Shown in pieces: positions 9,847 to 17,879 of a stretch of 64,000 bases of DNA (position 1 is the stretch's first letter; each line of letters starts with the position of its first letter). The stretch spans positions 81,723-145,722 of the forward strand of contig NZ_VZZJ01000014.1 in the NCBI RefSeq assembly GCF_008806345.1, written 5' to 3'. The position numbers were made by a program, and so were the translations under genes. The notes beneath the pieces are model-generated. The model saw only the letters and a program-made list of their open reading frames with translations. It was not told the origin of the DNA and did not search any database. This stretch comes from Methylobacterium planeticum. GTDB taxonomy: Bacteria; Pseudomonadota; Alphaproteobacteria; Rhizobiales; Beijerinckiaceae.

Positions 9847-10267
9847 GCCTGCCAGATGCGCAGCCGACAGGAGACGCCGCATGGCCCCTCGCGAAGCTGC
9901 CGCCGCCAGTACCGGCTTTGAGATCGTGAGGCGGATGAGTATGGCCGCTGCCGTCACAATGGAGAGCCGGGACGACGCGACCGACGGGCGGAAGCAAACA
10001 GCGGTGGCTGCGCTTTCTGCCCGCGCGGATGGAGCCAGATCCGTTCTGATCGGCAAAAGCGAAACCGCTTCGCATTCGCAGGAGCAAGCCTCCAACCCTT
10101 CAGGCTCGATACAAAATTAGAAGTTGTATTCATTAAGAAACTTGTTCGGATTAAATATGACTTAACTATCCACAATTTGCTTCGCAACTTACATACTCGC
10201 CCCAGAGTTGCACAAAATATCAGAAATCGTCTGGTTTCTGAGAAAATCGCAATTTCGACGTGTATTT
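9847..10267. other. Intergenic region with AT-rich leader
   Basis: No gene is supported between the LysR fragment and the DUF4214 gene. A plus frame from ATG 9881 (79 codons) is open but resembles nothing. From about 10110 to 10270 the DNA turns clearly AT-rich against its surroundings (for example TTAAATATGACTTAACTATC near 10152), as expected of a promoter or a foreign junction ahead of the next gene. Confidence 0.45.
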
Positions 10268-10875
10268 ATGGCTCTTTTTGGGCTTCTCGGCACGTCCGGC
10301 GGTGCTCAGTCCTGCACAACCAGCGGTGGCTTGCTGTTCGATCTCGGCCTCGGGATCGGGAGCGGCACTGCCAGCGGAAGCATCCTCAACCTCAATCTCG
10401 ACCCTCTGCTCACCCTCAATGTTGGAGCGGGGGGCACAACCTCGGCAGTGACGGTCGACGCGGGGCCGGGTTCGACGGGCTCGACCGCGATGTCGCCCGT
10501 GATCAATCCTGGGGTAGACGTTGGTACGGGCTCGACAGGTGGCAATGGTGGTCTCCTGACTGGGCTTCTGTGCAGTTGCTCGACAACGGCACCATCAACC
10601 TCCACGACATGGCCAACGCCTTCGTCTATTCACCGGAGGCGCTACAGACCTACGGCGCCAACACCACCAATGCGCAGTTCGTCACGAACCTCTACCACAA
10701 CACCCTCCATCGAGAGCGGGATGCGGTCGGGTTCCAGAACTGGACCAACGCCCTGAACAATCATGTGCTCGATCGCGGTAGCGTGCTGCTCGGCTTCTCT
10801 GAGCGCGCGGAGAACCACAACCAGACCGACCATCAGCTGCAGAACGGCATCCTGCTGGATTACGGCATAGCCTGA
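10268..10875 (+). pseudogene. DUF4214 protein with Gly/Thr-rich N-terminus, frameshifted
   Basis: ATG 10268 starts a protein-like, Gly/Ser/Thr-rich frame (MALFGLLGTSGGAQ, then LLFDLGLGIGSGTASGS) that runs to about 10565. From there the coding sense moves to the next frame, which encodes a DUF4214 domain: LHDMANAFVYSPEALQTYGA, FVTNLYHNTLHRERDAVGF, then SVLLGFSERAENHNQT and a stop at 10875. A net shift of one deleted or two inserted bases near 10560-10575 joins the halves. DUF4214 domains occur in large secreted proteins with RTX-like or glycine-rich regions. Either the gene is broken in this strain or the base sequence has an error there. Confidence 0.65.
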
Positions 10876-10884
10876 ATAAACCGC

Positions 10885-10913
10885 TGCGGCCGGTGAGACG
10901 ATCGCCGGCCGCA
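10885..10913. terminator. Hairpin between convergent genes
   Basis: A perfect 9-bp stem TGCGGCCGG / CCGGCCGCA with an 11-nt loop lies between the plus-strand DUF4214 gene (ends 10875) and the minus-strand small gene (ends 10918). There is no long T-run on either side, so it is a plausible but not certain bidirectional terminator. Confidence 0.5.
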
Positions 10914-10917
10914 TCCC

Positions 10918-11172
10918 TCATGTCTCGTCATGCCGGCTCATGTGCACGGCCATCGTCATGTGGACGGTGTGGATGGTCGCGCGCTGGTAAGCGAGCATCT
11001 TCTCGAGACTGCCCCGCGCTCCGATGATGTCCGCGGTGTCCAAGCCGGAGGTGAGCGTCCCTGCTTGTCCAAGGAGGTCGAGGCGCTGCCGGCTGGCGTC
11101 GGCCGCCACGTCATCCGGCTTGTCCAGGGTGTCGACGACGATGGGGCGGGTATCCTCGGCAAGCTGCTCCAC
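10918..11172 (-). CDS. Small hypothetical protein, 84 aa
   Basis: The 84-aa frame has natural amino-acid usage (MEQLAEDTRPIVVDTLDKPD, then ASRQRLDLLGQAGTLTSGLD) and ends in a His/Met-rich TIHTVHMTMAVHMSRHDET. No membrane segment or signal peptide is visible. The overlapping plus frames are lower quality. I do not recognise a family. Confidence 0.5.
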   Translation of the reverse strand: MEQLAEDTRPIVVDTLDKPDDVAADASRQRLDLLGQAGTLTSGLDTADIIGARGSLEKMLAYQRATIHTVHMTMAVHMSRHDET

Positions 11173-11557
11173 CGGGATCAGCTCATTGCCCGATCCGCGC
11201 GTCCCCGCTCCGACCGGCCGTTGCTCGCGAGCCTATGTTTCGCAGCGATCCGCGAAAGGTTCTCCGCCTTGCGCGTCCATCCGGAAGCGATCCGCCCCGA
11301 GCATGGCATGCCTACTTCGCGCGTGGGCGCCTCGGCTCTGTTTCAGGAGGTGGAGCAAGGGCGGTCGCCCGAGTGTCCTCCGCAAGCTCCTGCCACACAT
11401 CACCGCTGGATGCTTCCTCTCGTGAGTCTTCACGTGAGGAAGTCATTTGTTGGAGGCACGACCTCTCCTGAGATCATAGGCCATGCAGCAACGAGAACAG
11501 CCGCTGATCAAATTCGGCGGTACTTGTACGCGACCAACGGCGCCGGAGGTGTTGAAG
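11173..11557. other. Intergenic region
   Basis: About 385 bp between two minus-strand genes. Short frames are open on both strands but none has a ribosome binding site and family-like sequence. I see nothing that I can support here. Confidence 0.4.
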
Positions 11558-11586
11558 AGCCCCGCAAACCCTCAGGTTGCGGGGCT
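11558..11586 (-). terminator. Terminator hairpin downstream of the Met/Arg-rich exported protein
   Basis: A perfect 10-bp inverted repeat AGCCCCGCAA / TTGCGGGGCT with a 9-nt loop lies 9 nt beyond the stop of the minus-strand gene ending at 11596. The position fits a rho-independent terminator, although only a short CTTC tract follows. Confidence 0.65.
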
Positions 11587-11595
11587 GGCAGTGGC

Positions 11596-11805
11596 TTACA
11601 TGCCGTGGCGCATCATCCGACGCTTCATCATGTGCTTGCGCATCATGCGCTTCTTCATCATGTGCTCGCGGTGCGTCATGCGAACCTGCGTGACGTTGGC
11701 CTGATCGGCCTGCAGCCCACCCGGTCCAATGGGAGCCGCTGAGGCTGCGCCTGCGGCGAGGGTGCTGAGAAGAGCAGCAGCCGTGACGGCAAGGATCTTC
11801 TTCAT
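11596..11805 (-). CDS. Small exported protein with Met/His/Arg/Lys-rich tail, 69 aa
   Basis: The first ~23 residues are a classical signal peptide (MKKILAVTAAALLSTLAAGA, cleavage near ASA-AP). The mature part is short and ends in a highly unusual tail of MM-[KR]-[KR]-[MH] units (REHMMKKRMMRKHMM and so on to RRMMRHGM). Alternating Met pairs and basic residues could bind copper or another metal, or an acidic polymer; this is inference. It is a single gene with its own hairpin terminator. Confidence 0.75.
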   Translation of the reverse strand: MKKILAVTAAALLSTLAAGAASAAPIGPGGLQADQANVTQVRMTHREHMMKKRMMRKHMMKRRMMRHGM

Positions 11806-11860
11806 CAGGTTCTCCAGTGAGGCATGCTCGCGCCCAGAGCCGGCGGAGCCGGCCTAGGCG

Positions 11861-12079
11861 TCAGGAGGGGGCGTGAGCACAAGGGCATTTCTCCTCCCGC
11901 CCCATACGGGCGGTGAGAAGAAAAGTTTCGCTGGAGTTTTTGTAGGCAGGCTGGGAGCCCACCCACTGACGCATCCTGCAGATTTCGCACATCGGTCGAT
12001 GCCCCATGACCGTGCCGTCCGGGTGGATCTTCACCGTCTGCTCCTTGTCGGCACCAGCCACCTTGATCTCGTACTGCAC
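11861..12079 (-). CDS. Small hypothetical protein with CxxC, 72 aa
   Basis: The frame from ATG 12079 starts MQYEIKVAGADKEQTVKIHP and contains MCEICRM, a possible metal or thiol site, then a less natural basic tail. The first ~45 residues look like real protein. The start lies inside the 3' end of the frame 12031-12264, so one of the two may be rearranged. Family unknown. Confidence 0.4.
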   Translation of the reverse strand: MQYEIKVAGADKEQTVKIHPDGTVMGHRPMCEICRMRQWVGSQPAYKNSSETFLLTARMGREEKCPCAHAPS

Positions 12080-12264
12080 CGCTGAGCGTCCTCATACCCG
12101 TATACAGGCACGGGGCGGGCATCGCCGTAGCCATAGGCCGGCGCCGCATGCGCCTCCGAGACCGCCGCGCCGAGCAATGCGCCGGCTGCCAGACCACTGA
12201 TCACGCCAACCGCAATAGCTCCTCCGCCACGGGCTTCCGCCGCTGTCGAGCTCAGAGCGCCCAT
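12031..12264 (-). pseudogene. Gly/Ala-rich exported protein, fragment
   Basis: The translation holds the end of a signal peptide and a glycine-zipper-like hydrophobic stretch (GAIAVGVISGLAAGALLGAA) followed by APAYGYGDARPVPVYGYED, the layout of small exported Pro/Tyr-rich proteins common in Methylobacterium and relatives. The beginning of the signal peptide seems to be missing (it starts MGALSSTAAEARGGG), and the end switches to Arg-rich sequence after YGYEDAQ. It is probably truncated at both ends. Confidence 0.45.
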
Positions 12265-12414
12265 TGCTCGGAGACGTCCGCCTCCTCGCCCGCGACGGCG
12301 ATACTCTTGCCTTGTGCCGTCTGCAGCTCGACGTTCGGCGGCGTCATCGCGAAGGCCCGATGCTGCTCCTCGAGCGGACGTTCGCAGGTTGGACGATACG
12401 GAACGCGACAGGTC

Positions 12415-13140
12415 TTATTCGCGGCGCAGGCGTTGAGTGACCGTGAAGCGGTCCGCCGGGTGAAGCGTGTCCGAAATCTCCACTGCCCTGCCGGTACTAT
12501 CGAGATAGCGCCGCAGGATGCGCAAGGCAGGGGCGTCTGTCTCGGCCTGCAGGAGCGCTGCCTTCTCAGGTGAGAGGCGCACCGCCTGCACATCCTGTCG
12601 GATCTCGGCGATCCGACAATCGTAGCGCTGCTCGATCAGGGTGCTGATCAGCACATCGGGAGAAGCCCGCACGATCTCGCCGATCTCGGCATAGGCGGGA
12701 TCGACATACACATCGGTGCAGCCGACGGGCGCGGCTCCCGGTTTTCCATCACGTCGGAAGCTGGAGATCCTGAGCCAGCGCGAGCCCACTGGGCAGCCGA
12801 GATGGGCCGCCAGCGCCGGTGCGATCTCGACCTCCGCGATGTCGCGGACCTCGCGAACGTGGGCAGCGCCGAACTGGATCAGATCCTCGACCGAGGTGAG
12901 GGCCTGCCGATAGCCAACGACTGGCACCGAGGTTTCAACCCGGGTCCCCGCCTTCTTGTTGCGGGTGACGAGGCCAAGGTCCTGCAGCTCCCGGATCGCG
13001 ACTCGCACCGTGTGGCGGCTCGCGCCGTAATGCGCGCACAGGTCCAACTCCGTGGGCAGGGTCGAGCCGACCGGGAAGCGACCGCTCGCAATGCCTTCGG
13101 TCAGGTCTCGCGCCACCTGCGCATACCGCGTCTCTGCCAT
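12415..13140 (-). CDS. GntR family transcriptional regulator with UTRA domain (HutC type)
   Basis: The 241-aa protein has an N-terminal winged helix-turn-helix of the GntR family (residues 1-70, TELDLCAHYGASRHTVRVAI followed by RELQDLGLVTRNKKAGTRV) and a C-terminal UTRA effector domain (about 95-235, ending LRILRRYLDSTGRAVEISDT). HutC-type regulators are usually repressors released by a metabolite. It is divergent from the lyase-dctA pair, with two palindromes between the genes, so it most likely controls both directions. The effector is probably the lyase substrate or a dicarboxylate; this is inference. Confidence 0.9.
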   Translation of the reverse strand: MAETRYAQVARDLTEGIASGRFPVGSTLPTELDLCAHYGASRHTVRVAIRELQDLGLVTRNKKAGTRVETSVPVVGYRQALTSVEDLIQFGAAHVREVRDIAEVEIAPALAAHLGCPVGSRWLRISSFRRDGKPGAAPVGCTDVYVDPAYAEIGEIVRASPDVLISTLIEQRYDCRIAEIRQDVQAVRLSPEKAALLQAETDAPALRILRRYLDSTGRAVEISDTLHPADRFTVTQRLRRE

Positions 13141-13185
13141 CTTTCCCTCGTTGCGCAGCGTGCGCTTTTCGACGCCGCGATCATA

Positions 13186-13234
13186 TTGACATTATGTCCG
13201 TACATAAAGTAGGGATTTAATGTACGTACATAAT
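13186..13234. promoter_or_regulatory. Divergent control region with two operator palindromes
   Basis: TTGACA at 13186-13191 is a good -35 element for the lyase gene. It runs straight into a palindrome TTATGT-CCGT-ACATAA (13192-13207). A second perfect 12-bp palindrome ATGTACGTACAT sits at 13220-13231, 25 bp centre to centre from the first, and both share the core ATGT-N-CGTACAT. The pair is the likely binding site of the divergent GntR/UTRA regulator, and occupancy would block the lyase promoter. Confidence 0.7.
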
Positions 13235-13265
13235 AGGCACGCCTCAAGGCGTGTGGAGGAACGCC

Positions 13266-14633
13266 ATGAGCCAGTCCGCCATTCCGGCCGCAACCACCGT
13301 CATCGACAGCGTCCTGTTCCGCGACGCTTTCGGCACGCCAGCCATGCGGGCTGTCTTCTCCGACCATGCTCTGATCCAGCGCTACATCGAAGTCGAGATC
13401 GCGTTGGCGAAGGCGGAAGCGGCGTGTGGCGTGATCCCGACGGATGCTGCCGCCATCATCGCCGAGAGCTGCAATTTCGACAGCCTCGACCTGGTTCTGC
13501 TGCGTCGGGAGACTGACAACGTCGGTTACCCGATCCTGCCGCTCGTGCATCAACTCGTGCATCAGTGCGGCGAGGCCGGACGCTACGTACACTGGGGTGC
13601 CACCACCCAGGACATCATGGATACGGCCAACGTCCTCCAGATGCGCGCTGGCTTGGAGATCGTGGCCGCCGACGTCGCGGAACTACGGGGCATCCTTGCC
13701 GACCTGTCGAGGCGGTACCGCGACACGCCGATGGCAGGGCGCACCCATCTGCAGCAGGCACTGCCCGTCACCTTCGGTTACAAGACCGCGATCTGGCTCG
13801 CCATGCTCGATCGGCACGCGGAGCGCCTGGAACAGGTCAAGCCCCGCATCCTGGTCGGCGAGTTCGCGGGTGCAGCCGGCACGCTGGCCTCGCTGGGCAA
13901 GGACGGTCTCGCCGTGCAGGAAGCCTTCTGTCGCGAGCTCGGTCTCGGGGTGCCGGCGTCCACTTGGCACGTCGCCCGCGACGGGTTTGCCGAGGCCGTC
14001 AACCTGCTTGCCCTGATCACGGGCTCGCTCGGCAAAATCGCCCTCGACATCATGATCATGGCCTCGACGGAGTTCGCGGAGGTCTACGAGCCCTTCGTCA
14101 CCGGACGCGGTGCATCCTCGACCATGCCGCAGAAGCGCAACCCGATCTCCTCGGAACTGATGCTCGCCGCCTCCAAGGGTGTGCGCCAGCATGCAGGCCT
14201 GATGCTCGATGCGATGATCCAGGATTTCGAGCGCGCCACCGGCCCCTGGCACGCCGAGTGGATAGCCATTCCGGAGAGCTTCGTGCTGACGGCGGGAGCG
14301 CTGCATCAGGCCAAGTTCGCCCTCGGCGGCTTGATCGTCGACGAGACCAAGATGCGGGCGAACCTCGGGATCAGCCGCGGCCTGATCGTCGCCGAGGCCG
14401 TGATGATGGCGCTGGCACCCTACACGGGCCGGCAGGAGGCCCACGATCTCGTCTATGCCGCCTGCCGTGCGGTGAACGAGCAGGGCGGCACGCTGGCCGA
14501 GGCCCTGGCCGACGTGCCCGAAGTCACCGCCCATTTCGACCGCGCCGCGATCGAGCGGCTCACCGATCCTGCCAATTATCTCGGCTCCGCCCCGCAGATG
14601 GTCGACCGCGTGTTGGCCTCCGCCCAGCGCTGA
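13266..14633 (+). CDS. Aspartase/fumarase superfamily lyase, PcaB/adenylosuccinate-lyase-like
   Basis: The 455-aa protein carries the three conserved blocks of the superfamily: HWGATTQDIMDTA (109-121), GRTHLQQALP (158-167) and the signature SSTMPQKRNP (284-293) with the catalytic Ser loop. It resembles 3-carboxy-cis,cis-muconate cycloisomerase (PcaB) more than fumarase, but no protocatechuate genes adjoin. Members of this branch also cleave amino- or imino-dicarboxylates to fumarate. ATG 13266 is chosen because GGAGG lies 7 nt upstream; the GTG at 13251 is less well placed. The next gene is dctA, a C4-dicarboxylate importer, so the substrate is probably a dicarboxylate adduct taken up by DctA. 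Confidence 0.85.
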   Translation: MSQSAIPAATTVIDSVLFRDAFGTPAMRAVFSDHALIQRYIEVEIALAKAEAACGVIPTDAAAIIAESCNFDSLDLVLLRRETDNVGYPILPLVHQLVHQCGEAGRYVHWGATTQDIMDTANVLQMRAGLEIVAADVAELRGILADLSRRYRDTPMAGRTHLQQALPVTFGYKTAIWLAMLDRHAERLEQVKPRILVGEFAGAAGTLASLGKDGLAVQEAFCRELGLGVPASTWHVARDGFAEAVNLLALITGSLGKIALDIMIMASTEFAEVYEPFVTGRGASSTMPQKRNPISSELMLAASKGVRQHAGLMLDAMIQDFERATGPWHAEWIAIPESFVLTAGALHQAKFALGGLIVDETKMRANLGISRGLIVAEAVMMALAPYTGRQEAHDLVYAACRAVNEQGGTLAEALADVPEVTAHFDRAAIERLTDPANYLGSAPQMVDRVLASAQR

Positions 14634-14738
14634 CGTCGCACCTCGCACTCTCCTGACCAGAGGCACCAGGGCCGCCGGGCACACGCTCGGCGGCAACGAA
14701 AAAGAGTGCCCGGTCATCGCAATCATTTGGAGGAAACC

Positions 14739-16088
14739 ATGCCAACGACGATTAGCGATCCGGCCTCCTTGCCCCATCCGACGACCGCAACCCCCTCCAC
14801 CGCAAAACCGAAGAAGAAGTCACTCTGGACGAACCTCGGTTTCCAGATCGTCGTCGCCATGGTGCTGGGCGCTGCGATGGGCTTCGTGTTCCCGGAGGTC
14901 GCCGTCCAGCTCAAGATCCTCGGCGACATCTTCCTGCGCCTGATCAAGACCGCGGTGGCACCGCTGGTGTTCCTCTGCGTCGTCGTCGGTGTGACCTCTG
15001 CCGGCGACTTCAAGCGGGTCGGCAAGGTCGGCCTTATCGCGATGCTCTATTTCGAAATCGTCTCCTCGATCGCGCTGGCCGTCGGCCTGCTTGCCGGCAA
15101 CGTGCTCGGCGTCGGCAAAGGCATGGCGGACGCGACAAAGGCGACCCTCGCGCAGGGCAAAGCGCCCACCGGTGCGGCCGCCCCTCACTCGACCTTGGAG
15201 TTCATCCTCAACATCTTCCCCGACAACTTCATCGGGGCCTTTGCCAGGGGTGAGCTTCTGCAGGTACTCGTCATCGCTCTGATTTTCGGTGCCGGCCTCC
15301 TGCACCTCTCACCCGAGAAACGCCAGCCGATCGAGAACGGCCTGACCAAAATCTCGGATGCGTTCTTCGAATTCATTCACCTGATCATGCTGGTCGCGCC
15401 GATCGGCACATTCGGTGCGGTGGCCTTCGCGGTCGGATCGAGCGGCTCCAGCGTGCTGCTGTCGCTGATCTATCTGATCCTGAGCTTCTATGCCGTGGTG
15501 ACCATCTTCATCGCGGTGGTGCTCGGCACAATCTCGGCCGTATTCAAGATCAACCTGCTTCAGTTCCTGAACTTCATCCGGGAAGAAATCTACATCGTGC
15601 TCGGCACGGCCTCGTCCGAGAGCGTGCTGCCACGGCTCCTGGAAAAGCTGCCGACCTATGGTTGCTCGCGACAGAGTGTCGGACTCGTCCTGCCGACCGG
15701 TTACGCGTTCAATCTCGACGGCACCTCGATCTACATGTCGATGGGCGTGATCTTCCTCGCCAACGCCTACCACGTCCCTCTGGATCTCGGTCAGCAGCTC
15801 GGAATCCTCACGGTCATGCTGCTCACCTCGAAGGGAGCGGCGACGGTCTCAGGCGGCAGCTTCGTGGTGTTCGCGGCGACCGTTGCGGCGACGGGCGTGC
15901 TGCCGCTGGAGGGGCTGCCGATCCTGTTCGGCGTCTACCGCTTCATGTCGATCGCCATCGCCACGGCGAACGTCATCGGCAACAGCGTCGCGACCGTCGT
16001 CACAGCGAAACTCGCGGGTGAGTTCGATCCAGAGATGGCACGTCACGCCCTCGCCCGCCTGCAGGCGGAGCGTGCCGGAGCTGCCTGA
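14739..16088 (+). CDS. dctA: C4-dicarboxylate/H+ symporter DctA-like (DAACS family)
   Basis: The 449-aa inner-membrane protein belongs to the dicarboxylate/amino acid:cation symporter family. It has about eight helices and two hairpins with the family motifs LIKTAVAPLVFLCVVVG (residues 65-90), ASSESVLPRLLEKLPTYGC, SVGLVLPTGYAFNLDGTSIY and LLTSKGAATVSGGSFVV. It takes up succinate, fumarate or malate with protons. ATG 14739 follows TTTGGAGGAAACC. It lies 105 nt after the lyase and is probably in the same operon under the GntR regulator, with the lyase acting on the imported acid. Substrate specificity is inferred. Confidence 0.88.
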   Translation: MPTTISDPASLPHPTTATPSTAKPKKKSLWTNLGFQIVVAMVLGAAMGFVFPEVAVQLKILGDIFLRLIKTAVAPLVFLCVVVGVTSAGDFKRVGKVGLIAMLYFEIVSSIALAVGLLAGNVLGVGKGMADATKATLAQGKAPTGAAAPHSTLEFILNIFPDNFIGAFARGELLQVLVIALIFGAGLLHLSPEKRQPIENGLTKISDAFFEFIHLIMLVAPIGTFGAVAFAVGSSGSSVLLSLIYLILSFYAVVTIFIAVVLGTISAVFKINLLQFLNFIREEIYIVLGTASSESVLPRLLEKLPTYGCSRQSVGLVLPTGYAFNLDGTSIYMSMGVIFLANAYHVPLDLGQQLGILTVMLLTSKGAATVSGGSFVVFAATVAATGVLPLEGLPILFGVYRFMSIAIATANVIGNSVATVVTAKLAGEFDPEMARHALARLQAERAGAA

Positions 16089-16091
16089 GAC

Positions 16092-16599
16092 GCCGAAAGA
16101 CGGGCGGCCGCGTGCCTCGGATCGATCGGCGTTGGCCGGCATCATCCTGGTGCTGCGCACCGGCATGCGGTGGCAGCCCCTGCGGCGTTCCGAGGTGGGC
16201 TGCAGCGGCAAGACGGACTGGCGGCGGCTGGGCGCGTGGCAGGCAGCCCGCGTCTAGGCCGCCCTGGATGCGGTACCGGGCACGCGCGCAGGTCGGCGCG
16301 GTCGCCCCCGGCGCAGACCGGCCAAGCTGCACGCCGGCAAGGGTTACGAGCATCGCGGCTGCCGGCGTGCGTGCCGGGCGCGCAGCATCACACCGCGGAT
16401 CGCCCGGCGCGGCATCGCGAGCAGCGAACGTCTGGACCGCTACTGCTGGATTGTGGAGCGGACCCTGGCATGGTTGGCCGGCTTCCGCCGCCTCGCCATC
16501 CGCAACGAACGCCGCGCCGACCGCCACCTCGCCTTCACCACGCTCGCCGGTGCCCGCATCTGCCGTGCTCAGGCCAAACGGCTCTTTCCCGAACTCTAA
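16092..16599 (+). pseudogene. IS5-family transposase remnant (internal deletion, in-frame stop)
   Basis: The plus frame encodes the N-terminal transposase block (KDGRPRASDRSALAGIILVL, then LRTGMRWQ) and WRRLGAWQAARV, then a TAG stop at 16255-16257. In the same frame the sequence resumes with the C-terminal block (ALDAVPGTRAG, RPRRRPAKLHAGKGYEHRGC, RIARRGIASSERLDRY, IVERTLAWLAGFRRLAIRNE) to a stop at 16599. The middle of the DDE domain, including the first Asp region, is deleted, so the element is dead. It directly follows dctA. Confidence 0.8.
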
Positions 16600-16705
16600 G
16601 GCCGGTCGCGGACGTCATCCGCCCATGGATGCTCGGAAGCAGGTGGCGAACTCCACCAGGGGCAACAACGGCGCGTGAACGGCGACAGAAGCATCGTGGG
16701 TGGGA

Positions 16706-16790
16706 CAGCTTGTCGTAGCGGGTTGCGATGCGCCAGAATTCCGTGAGGCTGCAGACCGTGGCCTTGATGCGTCGGCGCTCATTCCTGAGG
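16706..16790 (-). pseudogene. Second IS5-like transposase C-terminal remnant
   Basis: The minus strand encodes KATVCSLTEFWRIATRYDKL, the conserved end of many IS5-group transposases (FxRIATRYDKLA). The frame is lost just after Leu, and no other part of the transposase is found. It lies back to back with the larger remnant ending at 16599. Confidence 0.5.
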
Positions 16791-16797
16791 TGCTCTG

Positions 16798-17676
16798 ATG
16801 TCGTTCGAGACAATGGGGAACCAGCGGCGTAGTACGTGCCAGGTACTCGGTCGCCTCGATCATCGGTCGCAAGTGGTCATCGAACGCCGGATCAACGGGG
16901 CCGGTTCACATCCAAGGCAGGCCTACCCCTGCAACGAACTCATCGTGATGCTGGGCGGACGCTCGGTCGTGCGACGCAGCGGTGACGGTCAGAATGAGAG
17001 ATGCCTCGCCAGGGCCGGAACGGCTTGGACCGGCCCCGTCGGCTTCATGGAAAAGGCCGAACTCTCCGACGCGATCGCGTGTCTCCATGTCTGCCTGCCG
17101 CCGGCCCTGATCGAGCACAGCGCGCTGGCGGACTACGGCATCGACGCTTCCCTGATCGAGCTGGCTTTCGTCGGCGGCTTGGCCGACCCGCTGCTCCTCA
17201 GTTTCGCGCAGGCCTTCGACGGCGTCCTGGCCAGACCGCCTCAGCCGACGGACCAGCTGTTCATCGACGGATTGACGACTGCTCTCGCGGCTCACCTGAT
17301 CGCCAATTACACGATTGACCGCTGGAAGCCGCCGACCGCGACGCAGAAGCTCGACAGGCGTCGGCTCAAGCGTGTGCTCGACTATATCGACGCACACTTC
17401 GCCGAACTCATCCGCCTCGACCACCTCGCGGACGAGGCCTGCCTGAGCCCTTTCCACTTCGCGCGCCTGTTTCGCGAGGCCACCGGCGTGACGCCGCATC
17501 GCTACGTCACGAACCGACGCGTCCATGCGGCTCGAGAGGCGCTGGCGCTCGACCAAGCCTCACTCCTTGAGATCGCGTTGGCGTATGGCTTCGGCACTCA
17601 GGACAACTTCATAAGAGTCTTTCGCAAGAGCACCGGCCTGACGCCCGGGCAGTACCGGAACATGTTCCGGCCTTGA
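16798..17676 (+). CDS. AraC family transcriptional regulator
   Basis: The 292-aa protein has an N-terminal cupin-like effector region (residues 1-170) and a C-terminal pair of helix-turn-helix motifs: LIRLDHLADEACLSPFHFAR (about 215-235) and LLEIALAYGFGTQDNFIRVF with the family signature RKSTGLTPGQYRNMF at the end. It is followed 200 nt downstream by the aldo/keto reductase and SRPBCC genes, which it may control. The start at 16798 (ATG) is the first in frame; upstream sequence is IS debris. Confidence 0.88.
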   Translation: MSFETMGNQRRSTCQVLGRLDHRSQVVIERRINGAGSHPRQAYPCNELIVMLGGRSVVRRSGDGQNERCLARAGTAWTGPVGFMEKAELSDAIACLHVCLPPALIEHSALADYGIDASLIELAFVGGLADPLLLSFAQAFDGVLARPPQPTDQLFIDGLTTALAAHLIANYTIDRWKPPTATQKLDRRRLKRVLDYIDAHFAELIRLDHLADEACLSPFHFARLFREATGVTPHRYVTNRRVHAAREALALDQASLLEIALAYGFGTQDNFIRVFRKSTGLTPGQYRNMFRP

Positions 17677-17879
17677 GGCGGCGCCCGACTCCCCGTCATG
17701 CGCTCCGGTCACCGCAAGAACTGCCGATAGACCCGCAAGGACGGATGATACAGTGGCGCCGAGAAGGTGTACGCCGTCATGCGGGGCTTGGCAGCAAGAT
17801 CACCTGAGGTGAATTGCGCCTCTGAGCATGAAGGCGGCAGCCCCGATGCCGCTCTGACTTCCGCACCCTCGGAGGAGCC

